NCBI RefSeq assembly: GCF_012273215.1
Contig: NZ_CP050965.1
Span: 1,837,001 to 1,901,000 of the forward strand
Direction of reading: 5' to 3'
DNA from: Gemella haemolysans
Lineage (GTDB): Bacteria > Bacillota > Bacilli > Staphylococcales > Gemellaceae
Length of the DNA: 64,000 nucleotides
Position numbers and translations under genes: made by a program. Each line of letters opens with the position of its first letter. Positions within the stretch are counted from its first letter, which is position 1. This document shows positions 1 through 9,196 of this stretch, in pieces. Under the pieces are notes generated by a model. The model ran no database searches and had not been told where the DNA came from. It saw nothing but the letters and a program-made list of their open reading frames with translations.

Positions 1-3000
1 AAGTCTCGAAGTGAATAGACTATTTGTTGACTCTCCGTATTCTGCTTTACGAGCTGGGAATAGGATGTTAAATGCCGCAGCTGCAATTAGAAGTCCGAAT
101 ACTAAGAAGAATGGAGCCATTGCGTTTCCGTAGCTAGTTTCTTCTGAGATGTCGCTAATATTAGTTTTGATTGGGTTAGACATCATGTCTACATTTTTGT
201 CTCCAGTTTTAGCTGCTGATAGTTTATCAGCTCCGCTAGAAAGTTTATCTGCTAATAAACCAGACCCATCTTTAGCTTTATCTAATCCTGCGATTAACTC
301 AGGAGCTTTAGCTTGCATGATTGTAAGAGCGCTGTAAAGTTTATCAGATCCAGCTTTTGCAGTGTTAAGTCCGTTAAGTAGTTCCGGAGCTTTAGCTTGC
401 ATAGCAGTAAGTCCGCCGTGAAGTTTGTTAGCTCCATCTTTAGCGCTATTAACTCCATTAATTAATTCTGGGGCTTTGGCTTGCATAGCAGCAAGTCCGT
501 TAGAAAGTTTTTCAGAACCGTCTTTAGCAGTGTTAACTCCGCCTATTAATTCCGGAGCTTTAGCTTGCATTATTGTAAGAGCGCCAGAAAGTTTTTCAGA
601 ACCAACTTTAGCGTTGATAAGTCCGTTAAGTAGTTCCGGAGCTTTAGCTTGCATAGCAGCTAAACCGTTAGAAAGTTTTTCAGAACCATCTTTAGCAGTG
701 TTAACCCCGTTGATTAATTCTGGAGCTTTAGCTTGCATAGCAGCTAAACCATTAGAAAGTTTTTCAGAACCCACTTTCGCAGCATTAACTCCATTGATTA
801 ATTCCGGAGCTTTAGCTTGCATAGCAGCTAAACCGTTAGAAAGTTTTTCAGACCCTTCTTTTGCAGCATTAACTCCATTGATTAATTCCGGAGCTTTAGC
901 TTGCATAGCAGCTAAACCATTAGAAAGTTTTTCAGACCCTTCTTTAGCACTGTTAAGTCCGTTAAGTAGTTCTGGAGCTTTAGCTTGCATAGCAGCTAAA
1001 CCATTAGAAAGTTTTTCAGACCCTTCTTTAGCACTGTTAAGTCCGTTAAGTAGTTCTGGAGCTTTAGCTTTCATATCTGTTAGTCCTTGATATAATTTTT
1101 TACCACCGTTATCAAGTTCTTTAATACCGATACTTAATTCTGGAAGTTTAGCTTGAAGTTTGTTAAGTCCTGCATTGATTCTTGCATTTCCGTTAACTAA
1201 AGCATCGATTCCACCAGCTAATTCTGGAAGTTTTTCATGCATTATGCTGATACCACCACCTAGTTTATCGAATCCGGCTTGTAGTTCAGATCCTTTAGCT
1301 GCAAGTGTTCCAACACCTTGTGCTAGCTCACCTGTAGTCATTGATGTAGTAAGAGCACTTACACCGTTAGTGTAATTTGTTACACCATCTTTAAGTTTTG
1401 GAGTAGCATTAGCAAGTTGGTTTAGACCGTTTGCTAAGTCCCCTGTTGTTAGAGAAGATACTGTAGCATCTACTCCACCTTTATATTGATTGAATCCTGC
1501 CATAAGGGTAGGAGTTTTTTCATTCATTATTGTTAGTCCAGCTTTTAATTGACCACTACCAGCAGAAAGTTTACCAACAGCGTCTTTGATGCTAGAAAAA
1601 CCACTAATTGTTCCCTCAAGTTCAGAAGAAAGTGTATTTACATCGAATTTATCAAGTTGAGTTTGGATGTAGTTTAATCTTCCTACACGATATTTCATGC
1701 TTGAATATTTTGAGTTTGCGCTAGATACTGCTGAAGAAAGTTCAGCTTTAATCTGGCTATTGTTGTTACTGCTATTGTTTTGAACAGTAGTAGTTGGTTG
1801 AGCAGCAGGTGCTGGTGTAGCAGCAACATCGTTACGAGCGGCAGCAAGGATACTTGCTTTTTGCTCAGGTGTTAATTGCATTGATGATAATGTTTGCTCC
1901 AAGTTTGCAAAATTAGTGGCTGCAGGAGCTGGAGCAGGTGCTGCTGTAGTTGTAGTAGTCGTGGTAGATTGTGTTTCTATACGATCTACAAGAGCTTTTA
2001 TAGATTCCAGTTGAGAACCTAATTCTGCAAAAGCACTGTTAAGTGGATTAAAATGTGTTCTATAAGTAAGTTTTAATCCTTTTAGTTTATCTAATGTAGA
2101 GTTTAGACTAGATTTCTTAGCTGCTAAATCACTACCACTAGGTAAGTTAGCGTTTAATGCGTTTAATCCTGTGTTTAGTTTATCAGCTCCATCGACAAGT
2201 TTTGGAGTATTTTCAGAAAGTTTAGCTACTCCATCACCTAATGCAGCTCCACCTGCAGTAAGTCTATTAAGATCATCTTTTTTAGCTGCAAGTCCAGAAT
2301 TGATTTGTGAAATACCGTCTGATAATCTATCGATTCCATTGTTTAATGTAGCACTTCCGGCATTCAGTTTTTCTAAATCTTCTTTTTTAGCTAGTAATTT
2401 TTCATTAAGTGTAAGAACACCGTTAGTATATTTTAAAAGTCCAGCTTGGAATTCTTTACTTCCGTTATATAGAGAATTGAAACCAGAAGTAAGCATAATA
2501 CTTTTAGCTTTAAATGTATCGAAACCGATAGTAAGTTTATTAGATCCTTCAGTAAGTTCATTTACACCGGAGATTAACGCGTCTTTTTTATCGTTTAATG
2601 AACTTAGTCCATCTGATAATCTTCCAGCTCCACTTTGTAATTGAGATACTCCATCACCAAGTTTAGCGCCACCTTCACTAAGACGAGAAAGTCCGTCAGT
2701 TAGGCGCTTAGAACCATCGGAAAGTTCGTTGACTCCATTGTTAAGTCTTTGCCCACCTTCACTAAGACGAGAAAGTCCGTCAGTTAGGCGTTTAGAGCCA
2801 TCAGAAAGTTCATTAACTCCATTGTTAAGTCTTTGCCCACCTTCACTAAGACGAGAAAGTCCGTCAGTTAGACGTTTAGAGCCATCAGAAAGTTCGTTAA
2901 CTCCGTTGTTAAGTCTTTGTCCACCTTCACTAAGGCGAGAAAGTCCATCAGTTAGACGTTTAGAACCATTAGAAAGTTCATTAATTCCATTGCCAAGTTT

Positions 3001-4017
3001 AGCTCCTCCATCGCTAAGGCGAGAAAGTCCGTCGGTTAGACGTTTAGAACCATTAGAAAGCTCGTTAATCCCGTTACCAAGTTTAGCACCACCATCGTTA
3101 AGACGAGTTAGTCCGTTAGATAGACGTTTAGAACCGTCAGCAAGTTCATTAATTCCGTTACCAAGTTTTATTCCACCATCGCTAAGACGATAAAGTCCAG
3201 CAGTCAGTCTCCATGATCCTTCAGATAGTTGGTTAATACCGCTGCTAAGTCTTATTCCACCATCGCTAAGACGAGTTAGTCCATTAGAAAGTCGACCAGA
3301 ACCGTCAGCAAGTTGGTTAATACCACTGCTAAGTCTTTGCCCACCATCGCTAAGGCGACCAAGTCCATTTGAAAGTCGACCAGAACCATCGGCAAGTTGG
3401 TTGATACCACTACCAAGTTTTTGGCCACCTTCACTAAGACGACCAAGTCCGTTGTTCAGTGTATTTGAAGCATCGGCTGCTTTGTGAAGAGACTCTCCAA
3501 TCTCAGAAAACTTACTGTATAAAGTAGCTGTATAAGTTTTTACAACTTGATCCTTAACTGTGTTTGTTAAGTTACTTGCTACAGTTTCCATAATTTTTTC
3601 ACCATTTTTACTTTTTGTAAAATTGGTAGTAAAGTCGATGTTCATTTTTTCTGGGTTATCGTTTGATAAAGATGTAGCATTTTTAGAAAAGTTCTCTGGA
3701 ATTGTAACTACCATGTAGTAGTCTCCTTCACGAAGTTCTTTATCAGCTGTATCTTTATCGACGAATTGCCAATTTACTTTTTTGTTTTCTTTTAGTTTAT
3801 CGACCATTGAATTCCCGACTTCTAGAGTTTTTCCATTAAAATCTACTTTTTGGTCTAGATTAACAACCCCGACTTTCATGTTTCCAGTGTTGTCATATGG
3901 ATTCCAAACGGATTTTAGGAAGGTTCCTGAATATAAAACAGGAACTAGAAGAACGGTAGCCATGGTAGCTTTTAAACCTTTGCTTTTTAAAAGGCTACTA
4001 AATTCTTTTTTTATCAT
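1..4017 (-). CDS. YhgE/Pip-family membrane protein, giant repeat form (3' end outside window)
   Basis: The frame opens with ATG at 4017 behind AGGAGG (4022-4027) and runs off the left edge with 1339 codons and no stop. A hydrophobic segment lies at about residues 15-33, followed by the N-terminal YhgE/Pip region. Two arrays of 28-residue repeats follow, at about residues 190-460 (units like LSDGSKRLTDGLSR) and 980-1240 (units like GLAAMQAKAPELINGVN). They are separated by an Ala/Pro/Thr/Gln-rich linker at about 675-745. A membrane segment near 1299-1319 fits the C-terminal YhgE domain. Family members I know are usually well under 1000 residues, so this one is enlarged by repeats. The family is linked to phage infection protein Pip and to ABC-2-like export or type VII accessory membrane proteins; the role here is not known. 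Confidence 0.85.
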   Translation of the reverse strand, partial: MIKKEFSSLLKSKGLKATMATVLLVPVLYSGTFLKSVWNPYDNTGNMKVGVVNLDQKVDFNGKTLEVGNSMVDKLKENKKVNWQFVDKDTADKELREGDYYMVVTIPENFSKNATSLSNDNPEKMNIDFTTNFTKSKNGEKIMETVASNLTNTVKDQVVKTYTATLYSKFSEIGESLHKAADASNTLNNGLGRLSEGGQKLGSGINQLADGSGRLSNGLGRLSDGGQRLSSGINQLADGSGRLSNGLTRLSDGGIRLSSGINQLSEGSWRLTAGLYRLSDGGIKLGNGINELADGSKRLSNGLTRLNDGGAKLGNGINELSNGSKRLTDGLSRLSDGGAKLGNGINELSNGSKRLTDGLSRLSEGGQRLNNGVNELSDGSKRLTDGLSRLSEGGQRLNNGVNELSDGSKRLTDGLSRLSEGGQRLNNGVNELSDGSKRLTDGLSRLSEGGAKLGDGVSQLQSGAGRLSDGLSSLNDKKDALISGVNELTEGSNKLTIGFDTFKAKSIMLTSGFNSLYNGSKEFQAGLLKYTNGVLTLNEKLLAKKEDLEKLNAGSATLNNGIDRLSDGISQINSGLAAKKDDLNRLTAGGAALGDGVAKLSENTPKLVDGADKLNTGLNALNANLPSGSDLAAKKSSLNSTLDKLKGLKLTYRTHFNPLNSAFAELGSQLESIKALVDRIETQSTTTTTTTAAPAPAPAATNFANLEQTLSSMQLTPEQKASILAAARNDVAATPAPAAQPTTTVQNNSSNNNSQIKAELSSAVSSANSKYSSMKYRVGRLNYIQTQLDKFDVNTLSSELEGTISGFSSIKDAVGKLSAGSGQLKAGLTIMNEKTPTLMAGFNQYKGGVDATVSSLTTGDLANGLNQLANATPKLKDGVTNYTNGVSALTTSMTTGELAQGVGTLAAKGSELQAGFDKLGGGISIMHEKLPELAGGIDALVNGNARINAGLNKLQAKLPELSIGIKELDNGGKKLYQGLTDMKAKAPELLNGLNSAKEGSEKLSNGLAAMQAKAPELLNGLNSAKEGSEKLSNGLAAMQAKAPELINGVNAAKEGSEKLSNGLAAMQAKAPELINGVNAAKVGSEKLSNGLAAMQAKAPELINGVNTAKDGSEKLSNGLAAMQAKAPELLNGLINAKVGSEKLSGALTIMQAKAPELIGGVNTAKDGSEKLSNGLAAMQAKAPELINGVNSAKDGANKLHGGLTAMQAKAPELLNGLNTAKAGSDKLYSALTIMQAKAPELIAGLDKAKDGSGLLADKLSSGADKLSAAKTGDKNVDMMSNPIKTNISDISEETSYGNAMAPFFLVFGLLIAAAAFNILFPARKAEYGESTNSLFTSRL
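300..1090 (-). repeat. 84-bp tandem repeat array 2 inside the YhgE-family gene
   Basis: About nine in-frame units of 84 bp (28 residues) encode AMQAKAPELINGV-type segments. Neighbouring units differ mostly at silent or conservative positions. A long coiled or beta-solenoid-like extracellular rod is a reasonable inference. Confidence 0.85.
2640..3450 (-). repeat. 84-bp tandem repeat array 1 inside the YhgE-family gene
   Basis: About nine to ten units of 84 bp (each two 14-residue half units) encode LxxGLSRLSEGGQRLNNG-type segments with glycines at seven-residue spacing. Units at 2729-2980 are nearly identical at the DNA level, which points to recent expansion. Confidence 0.85.
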
Positions 4018-4429
4018 AATTCCTCCTAAGAAATTTCGTCGGCGAAATTCCATTATATTGAATTTGGATGATATGAGTTCATATCACTTAAAATATTTTA
4101 CAACCTTATAAACTAAAAGTCAAAATATTTTAAAGCAATAGTGAATTTATAATAATTAATATTGAAGTATATTATGTATAATGGGGATAGAAATTATAAC
4201 TATTAAACAGGTGGTTCATCTGATAAAACCTTTTATTGTTGAGTTTATAGTGAATAATTTAATTATTATGTAACCTTATGAAAAAATATATATTAATTAA
4301 AATAATTTTGTTAATACATATTGTAAAAATCCTAATTAATGAAAAAATAAATTCACTAATAAAGAGAAAAATATTGGAGGATATTAAATTTAAAATGTGA
4401 AATTTATAGAAAAAATAGCTATAAATATT
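4018..4429. other. Intergenic region without a gene
   Basis: AT-rich sequence upstream of the YhgE-family gene and downstream of the flavodoxin terminator. Apart from the YhgE ribosome site I see no credible coding frame or structured RNA. Confidence 0.6.
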
Positions 4430-4464
4430 AAAAAAACAGCTATCTCTATTTGGTGGATAACTGT
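4430..4464 (-). terminator. Rho-independent terminator of the flavodoxin gene
   Basis: On the minus strand a 9-bp stem (ACAGTTATC with GATAGCTGT, one G-U pair) is followed by a run of T. It lies just after the flavodoxin stop codon. Confidence 0.85.
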
Positions 4465-4484
4465 CTTTAAATTTAAATTACTGT

Positions 4485-5039
4485 TTATACTGTTGCGTGA
4501 GCTAGTTTATGCTCTAATAGATTACTAAAACAAATTTGTGCATCTTTTAAGTCTTTTGGATCTGGATGTTTTTTAGATTCTTTAACCATATCTACAAGAT
4601 CTGGTGTAACCTTGTGAATGAAGTTAGGATCATGCCAAGTAAGAATTTTGAAAACTATCATAACCTTTGGATCAACTTTACCTTGACAAACAAATGTTTC
4701 GTGGATTCTATTGTTTCTTTCTTTCATAAATGCGATGTAATTATTAATAGAATCATCAGCGTGATAATGTTCACGAGGGACACCGCAAGTTAAGAATAGA
4801 GCGACATCTTTTCCGTGTATCTCTTGTTGATCTACAAAACGTTGCATATTTTTATTAGCATTTGTTTTATCTGTCCATGCTCCTAAAATATAAAAGTCGT
4901 ATTCTTTCTCTAGTTTTTTTCGTTGTTTTTTTATGTCGAGTAGATCAACTTCCCCTTGATCTTTTATCTGTTCATAGATAGCCTCGGCTACTTTTTTAGT
5001 GTTTTTTGTTTTGCTAGAATAAGCAAGTAAAATTTTCAT
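4485..5039 (-). CDS. Flavodoxin-family protein
   Basis: A 184-residue protein starting MKILLAYSSKTKNTKKVAEA, the classic N-terminal FMN phosphate-binding loop of flavodoxins (S/T-x-T/N-x-N-T, residues 8-14). YILGAWTDKTNAN (about 51-63) fits the second FMN loop. AGGAGG (5047-5052) supports the start. Flavodoxins carry electrons through bound FMN in the cytoplasm and often replace ferredoxin when iron is short. It is longer than a minimal 140-150 residue flavodoxin and has a C-terminal extension. Two palindromes upstream (5121-5137, 5156-5175) could be operators. The electron partner cannot be read from the neighbours. Confidence 0.8.
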   Translation of the reverse strand: MKILLAYSSKTKNTKKVAEAIYEQIKDQGEVDLLDIKKQRKKLEKEYDFYILGAWTDKTNANKNMQRFVDQQEIHGKDVALFLTCGVPREHYHADDSINNYIAFMKERNNRIHETFVCQGKVDPKVMIVFKILTWHDPNFIHKVTPDLVDMVKESKKHPDPKDLKDAQICFSNLLEHKLAHATV

Positions 5040-5120
5040 AATTTAGCCTCCTACTTAGGATGTGGAAATTATTATCCTATAAGTTGATTCCGTATTTATT
5101 AAATCTATACAATTATTATA

Positions 5121-5175
5121 TCAAAAATAATTATTGATTTAAATAGCTAATTGAAAATCATAATCAATTATGATT
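5121..5175. promoter_or_regulatory. Two AT-rich palindromes upstream of the flavodoxin gene
   Basis: 5121-5137 is a 17-bp imperfect palindrome (TCAAAAATAATTATTGA). 5156-5175 is a 9-2-9 perfect palindrome (AATCATAAT-CA-ATTATGATT). Both resemble binding sites of Fur-family or other dimeric repressors. The regulator is not identified. Confidence 0.4.
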
Positions 5176-5312
5176 CTGTCTTTAAAAAAAATCAAAAAAA
5201 ATTGAAAACTTAACTTGAGAAAGTACTGTTCATAACGAAAAAATAAGAAAAAATTAATTGTTTGTGATAAAATACTTATTAAGAAATATTACGAGGATGG
5301 ATAGAAATAGTA

Positions 5313-6311
5313 ATGGATAGATTGTTTGAAGTGACAAGTTACGCATCGTTTATAGTGTATCATATAGAAGCGATGGATAAAATCAAAGTTCCCAAAAGAG
5401 TGATACGTGAATATGTAAATCTTCAAAAAACAGTAAATAACTTTCCGCAAGAGTTAGATTATATATGTAGTTTTTACGATGAAAAAACAGGGAGTAGCGG
5501 AACTTTGTTTGAAAATGTTGTAGAAGGGAATTATATTTTATCTTACACAGGCACGAATTTTTACTTTGATAGACAAAAAGATATGTATGCTGATGTTGTA
5601 GGGGTTTGTTTAGGTCAAGGGGAACATTTAACTCCGTGTTATAGATTTTATACAAGAATGAAGAAAAAATATGGTGATGATATCATACTAACTGGGCATT
5701 CTTTAGGTGGAAGTATTGTGCAGCGAGTTGCTATTGAGTATGATGTGAAGGAAAGTGTAGTTTTCAATGCTGCTCCTGTATATTTAATAAGTGGTATAGA
5801 TATTTTTATGGATAAAGAAGTTGATGAAGAGTTGTACACTACGCGTATGAAGAAATATCTTAGAAATATGAAAAAAATTGCTATTAAGAAAGCTTTTTTT
5901 ACAGGTTCTGTTAAAAGGGTTGTTTCGGAGTATGATATATTTACGCGTATAGCTGAGTTGCTTTCTATTGGTTATTATGTTGGTGATGAAATTATAGTTA
6001 AAGAAGCCGGAATGCACGGGATTAAGAGTTTTTTAGATATATATAAGAAGTCATTCGGAAGTTCTTTTGAGGGTGGAGAAAGTCAAGATGAGTATTTATC
6101 TTCAGAATATAAAGATTTTGGTTTGGCAGAGATAGGGATATTAAGTAATTTTTCTGAGGAACGAATAGTAGAGTTAGAAAAGCAATTGAATATTCTTCTT
6201 ACTAGCGATACTGTAATCTCTAATTTGAATAAGAATCCATACAATGTTAACTTTGAATTTTTTATAAAAGCTATATTAAGAAATATTCAGAAAGCTAAAG
6301 AAAAACAATAA
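5313..6311 (+). CDS. Lipase-like alpha/beta hydrolase (class 3 lipase / DUF2974 type)
   Basis: A 332-residue protein with nucleophile elbow GHSLGGS (Ser130), YTGTN around residue 78 as the oxyanion region, a likely acid Asp208 (SEYDIF) and a likely His235 (GMHGIKSF). Ser-Asp-His order and spacing match class 3 lipase/DUF2974 proteins. There is no signal peptide or membrane segment, so it is probably cytoplasmic. The ATG at 5313 has only a weak ribosome site (GAGGA sits about 16 bases upstream), so the start is uncertain. The gene is single, with a terminator directly after it. The substrate is unknown; esterase or phospholipase activity is possible. Confidence 0.7.
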   Translation: MDRLFEVTSYASFIVYHIEAMDKIKVPKRVIREYVNLQKTVNNFPQELDYICSFYDEKTGSSGTLFENVVEGNYILSYTGTNFYFDRQKDMYADVVGVCLGQGEHLTPCYRFYTRMKKKYGDDIILTGHSLGGSIVQRVAIEYDVKESVVFNAAPVYLISGIDIFMDKEVDEELYTTRMKKYLRNMKKIAIKKAFFTGSVKRVVSEYDIFTRIAELLSIGYYVGDEIIVKEAGMHGIKSFLDIYKKSFGSSFEGGESQDEYLSSEYKDFGLAEIGILSNFSEERIVELEKQLNILLTSDTVISNLNKNPYNVNFEFFIKAILRNIQKAKEKQ

Positions 6312-6316
6312 TAGAT

Positions 6317-6354
6317 TCCTTGTCTGACGTTTTTGTCAGATGAGGAGTTTTTTT
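6317..6354 (+). terminator. Terminator of the lipase-like gene
   Basis: A 12-bp stem (TCCTTGTCTGAC with GTCAGATGAGGA, two G-U pairs) is followed by seven T. Confidence 0.9.
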
Positions 6355-6449
6355 GTATGTGTATAATGGCAGGTTTATGTGTTTTATAGGTTGTTATAAA
6401 AACTTTGTGTTTTCTCGTAAGTGATAGAGTGTTAATCGCTTGCTTAAAG

Positions 6450-6479
6450 TTGTAACTTATTGGAGAAAAATGATATAAT
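6450..6479 (+). promoter_or_regulatory. Candidate promoter of walRKHI
   Basis: TTGTAA (6450-6455) and TATAAT (6474-6479) with an 18-bp spacer, about 75 bp upstream of walR. Confidence 0.6.
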
Positions 6480-6555
6480 GTAGATAGCTATATGCATTCT
6501 TGCGAACAAGTAAGAATATATAAAAATACTTAGTATTAATCTAAGGAGGAAGATG

Positions 6556-7260
6556 ATGGCAGAATATAAAATACTAGTAGTCGATGATGAAGAACCGATT
6601 GCTAACATACTAGATTTTAATTTAAAAAAAGAAGGTTATGATGTAATAGTTGCTAATGATGGAGAAAAAGCGGTGGAACTTGCTTTTAGTGAAAATCCTG
6701 ATTTGATTCTATTAGATTTGATGTTGCCGAAAAAAGATGGAATGGAAGTATGTAGAGAAGTACGTGCTAAAAAGAATATTCCAATTATTATGCTAACAGC
6801 AAAAAATAGTGAGATAGACAAGGTTTTAGGATTAGAATTCGGTGCTGATGATTATGTGACTAAACCTTTCTCAACACGTGAGCTTATGGCTAGGGTTAAG
6901 GTAAACCTACGTCGTGTTACTAAGCAACAAGAAGAAGTTGTAGAAGAGAAGAGTGGTAGTGACCTTGTAATCAAGGATATTGTAATTTATCCAGAAGCTT
7001 ATGTTATTAAGAAAAATGGTGAAGAAATTGATCTAACACGTAGAGAATTTGACTTGTTCTACTATCTTGCTCAACACCGTGGCCAAGTTTTAACACGTGA
7101 GAACTTACTGCAAACAGTATGGGGGTATGATTATTTCGGAGATGTTAGAACAGTTGACGTGACTGTAAGAAGATTACGTGAAAAAGTAGAAGATGATTCA
7201 TCACAACCAGAATATATAATGACACGTCGTGGTGTTGGTTACTTTATAGGTGAAGAGTAA
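6556..7260 (+). CDS. walR: Response regulator WalR (YycF)
   Basis: OmpR/PhoB-type response regulator of 234 residues. The receiver domain holds the acidic pair D10/D11, phospho-acceptor D54 (LILLDLMLP) and the conserved Lys in VTKPFS. The C-terminal winged helix (about 135-232) contains [12 protein letters not shown] and [13 protein letters not shown]. The second ATG (6556) is chosen because AGGAGG (6544-6549) is six bases away; the ATG at 6553 is too close. WalR with WalK governs peptidoglycan hydrolase and wall-metabolism genes in low-GC Gram-positives. Its stop overlaps the walK start by one base, so translation is coupled. Confidence 0.97.
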   Translation: MAEYKILVVDDEEPIANILDFNLKKEGYDVIVANDGEKAVELAFSENPDLILLDLMLPKKDGMEVCREVRAKKNIPIIMLTAKNSEIDKVLGLEFGADDYVTKPFSTRELMARVKVNLRRVTKQQEEVVEEKSGSDLVIKDIVIYPEAYVIKKNGEEIDLTRREFDLFYYLAQHRGQVLTRENLLQTVWGYDYFGDVRTVDVTVRRLREKVEDDSSQPEYIMTRRGVGYFIGEE

Positions 7261-9185
7261 TGAGTTTTTTCGGTAAGAAATTAAAGAAAAGATTCTTTTC
7301 ATCAATCCGAACTAAGTTCGTAATAGTATATGTATTAGTTAACATAATATCGTTACAATTAATCGGATTGTTCTTTACAACACAATTAAGAAACAGTAAT
7401 ATAAATACATTTGAACAAAATATTATCGAACAAGAAAAAATATTAAATTACCACATTCGTGAGGAGCTTGATAAGGATAGTACGAAGAGTGGAGAAGAGT
7501 CGACGGATGCGGAGAATAATCCTAGCCAAGATTCTACAAGCAATAATCGAGATTCGAAAAGTGGAATAGTAAAACTAGTTAGTGAATTTAATATCCAGAA
7601 ATTATTACTTGTAAAAGTTATTGATAATAACTCGAAAATTTTAGCAAGTTCATCAAAAAATGGAAATGATGATTATCTTGCTAAAAGATCTTTTGATCCG
7701 CTTGTTAGTCAAGTTATAAAAACGGGTGAGAGTACTAAACAAATTCAGAACAATGCTGATAGTAATAAGCGTGTCTGGATTTATGTAAGTCCTGTGAAAA
7801 AAGATAACGAAGTTGTTGGTGTAATATCACTTATGGCAGATATAGAAAGTGTCTATCAAGAGGTAAGTAGTATTTCAAGATTGTTTATTGTAGGAACTAT
7901 ACTATCAATATTAATAACTACTGTGATAGGATTTGTCGCTTCTAAAACCGTAACGAGTTCTATTGAAAAAATGAGTTCTCAGGTTAAGAAGATGGCTTTA
8001 GGAAATTATGGTACTGTAGTTGGTATAGATACAGATGACGAGATAGGAGATCTTGCTAAAGTATTTAATCAGATTTCTAAGAGAATCGAAGAAGAGCAGG
8101 CTGTAACAGAGACGGAACGTAGGAAGCTTGCAACTATTATCGAGAGTATGATGGATGGGATTATTACCACTGATAATAATGGAAAAATAATCTTAATTAA
8201 TACTAGTGCTGAAGATATGCTAGGCGGACGTGATGATGAAATTTTCATTGGAAAAGACGTTCTAAAGATTCTTAATATTACAGAATATGAAAGTATTGAG
8301 GAAATACTAGAAGCGGAAGACAGTCTTCTTGTTAATGCATCTAATGATAGTGATGAATTACTTTTACGAGCAGAAATCTCTAAGATAGAAAAAGAGGACA
8401 AAGAAGATCTAACTCAGATGTCAACTGAGCTAGAAGGATACATTATCGTTCTTTATGACGTAACAGATCAAGAGCGCCAAGAAAAAGAACGTCGTGAATT
8501 CGTATCGACCGTATCTCACGAACTTCGTACACCTCTAACGACTATGAATAGCTATATCGAAGCATTAGAAGAAGGTGTATTAGAAGATAAGGAACTGGCT
8601 CCTCAGTTTATTGACACTATTCATAAAGAAACTACTCGTATGATAAGAATGGTAAATGAACTTATGCAACTTGGGAAAATGGATATTAAAGAAGAGCATT
8701 ATGAAAAAGAGTTCATCGATATAAATAAAATGCTTGAGCAGATTACAGATAGATTTGCACTAACGCATCCAGAGAAGAACTTTATAAAACATATTTCTAA
8801 AACGCCGATATTTGTCGAAGGAGATCAAGATAAACTTACACAGGTGTTTGACAATATTGTTAATAATGCTATAAAATATTCTCCAAACGGTAAGAATATT
8901 ACTATAAGAGTTAGACAGAATTACCATCATAATAGGGTTAGTATTTCTATAAAAGATGAAGGGGTAGGGATACCTTTAGTTCACATTGATAAAATTTTTA
9001 ATAGATTTTATAGAGTTGATAAAAGTAGACAAAGAAGTATGGGTGGAACTGGTTTAGGGTTAGCTCTAGCTAAGACTATAGTAGAAGCTCATAAAGGGCG
9101 TATTTGGGCACAAAGTAGAGAAGGTTATGGAAGTATAATTTTTGTAACACTACCTTGTGAACAAATAGATGATGAATGGTTATAG
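7260..9185 (+). CDS. walK: Sensor histidine kinase WalK (YycG)
   Basis: A 641-residue membrane kinase. TM1 is about residues 19-41, an extracellular sensor domain 42-205, TM2 about 207-228, HAMP about 229-280, PAS about 288-400, HisKA with H420 (FVSTVSHELRTPL), and HATPase with GVGIP, FNRFYRVD and GGTGLGLA. This is the standard WalK order. The extracellular part begins with an acidic Ser/Asn/Asp-rich stretch (about 70-101), and the PAS region holds an acidic insertion (about 345-395). WalK phosphorylates WalR in response to wall state. YycH and YycI, encoded next, restrain or modulate it through their membrane helices. Confidence 0.97.
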   Translation: MSFFGKKLKKRFFSSIRTKFVIVYVLVNIISLQLIGLFFTTQLRNSNINTFEQNIIEQEKILNYHIREELDKDSTKSGEESTDAENNPSQDSTSNNRDSKSGIVKLVSEFNIQKLLLVKVIDNNSKILASSSKNGNDDYLAKRSFDPLVSQVIKTGESTKQIQNNADSNKRVWIYVSPVKKDNEVVGVISLMADIESVYQEVSSISRLFIVGTILSILITTVIGFVASKTVTSSIEKMSSQVKKMALGNYGTVVGIDTDDEIGDLAKVFNQISKRIEEEQAVTETERRKLATIIESMMDGIITTDNNGKIILINTSAEDMLGGRDDEIFIGKDVLKILNITEYESIEEILEAEDSLLVNASNDSDELLLRAEISKIEKEDKEDLTQMSTELEGYIIVLYDVTDQERQEKERREFVSTVSHELRTPLTTMNSYIEALEEGVLEDKELAPQFIDTIHKETTRMIRMVNELMQLGKMDIKEEHYEKEFIDINKMLEQITDRFALTHPEKNFIKHISKTPIFVEGDQDKLTQVFDNIVNNAIKYSPNGKNITIRVRQNYHHNRVSISIKDEGVGIPLVHIDKIFNRFYRVDKSRQRSMGGTGLGLALAKTIVEAHKGRIWAQSREGYGSIIFVTLPCEQIDDEWL

Positions 9186-9196
9186 AGGTGAGTAAT

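Noticed and set aside
149-3193. Plus-strand open frames across the YhgE-family gene
   Set aside because: They mirror the minus-strand 84-bp repeats, lack ribosome sites and have Ser/Leu/Pro-rich shadow composition.
300-3450. CRISPR-like periodic repeats
   Set aside because: The 84-bp period has no conserved short repeat with unique spacers and keeps one reading frame on the minus strand.
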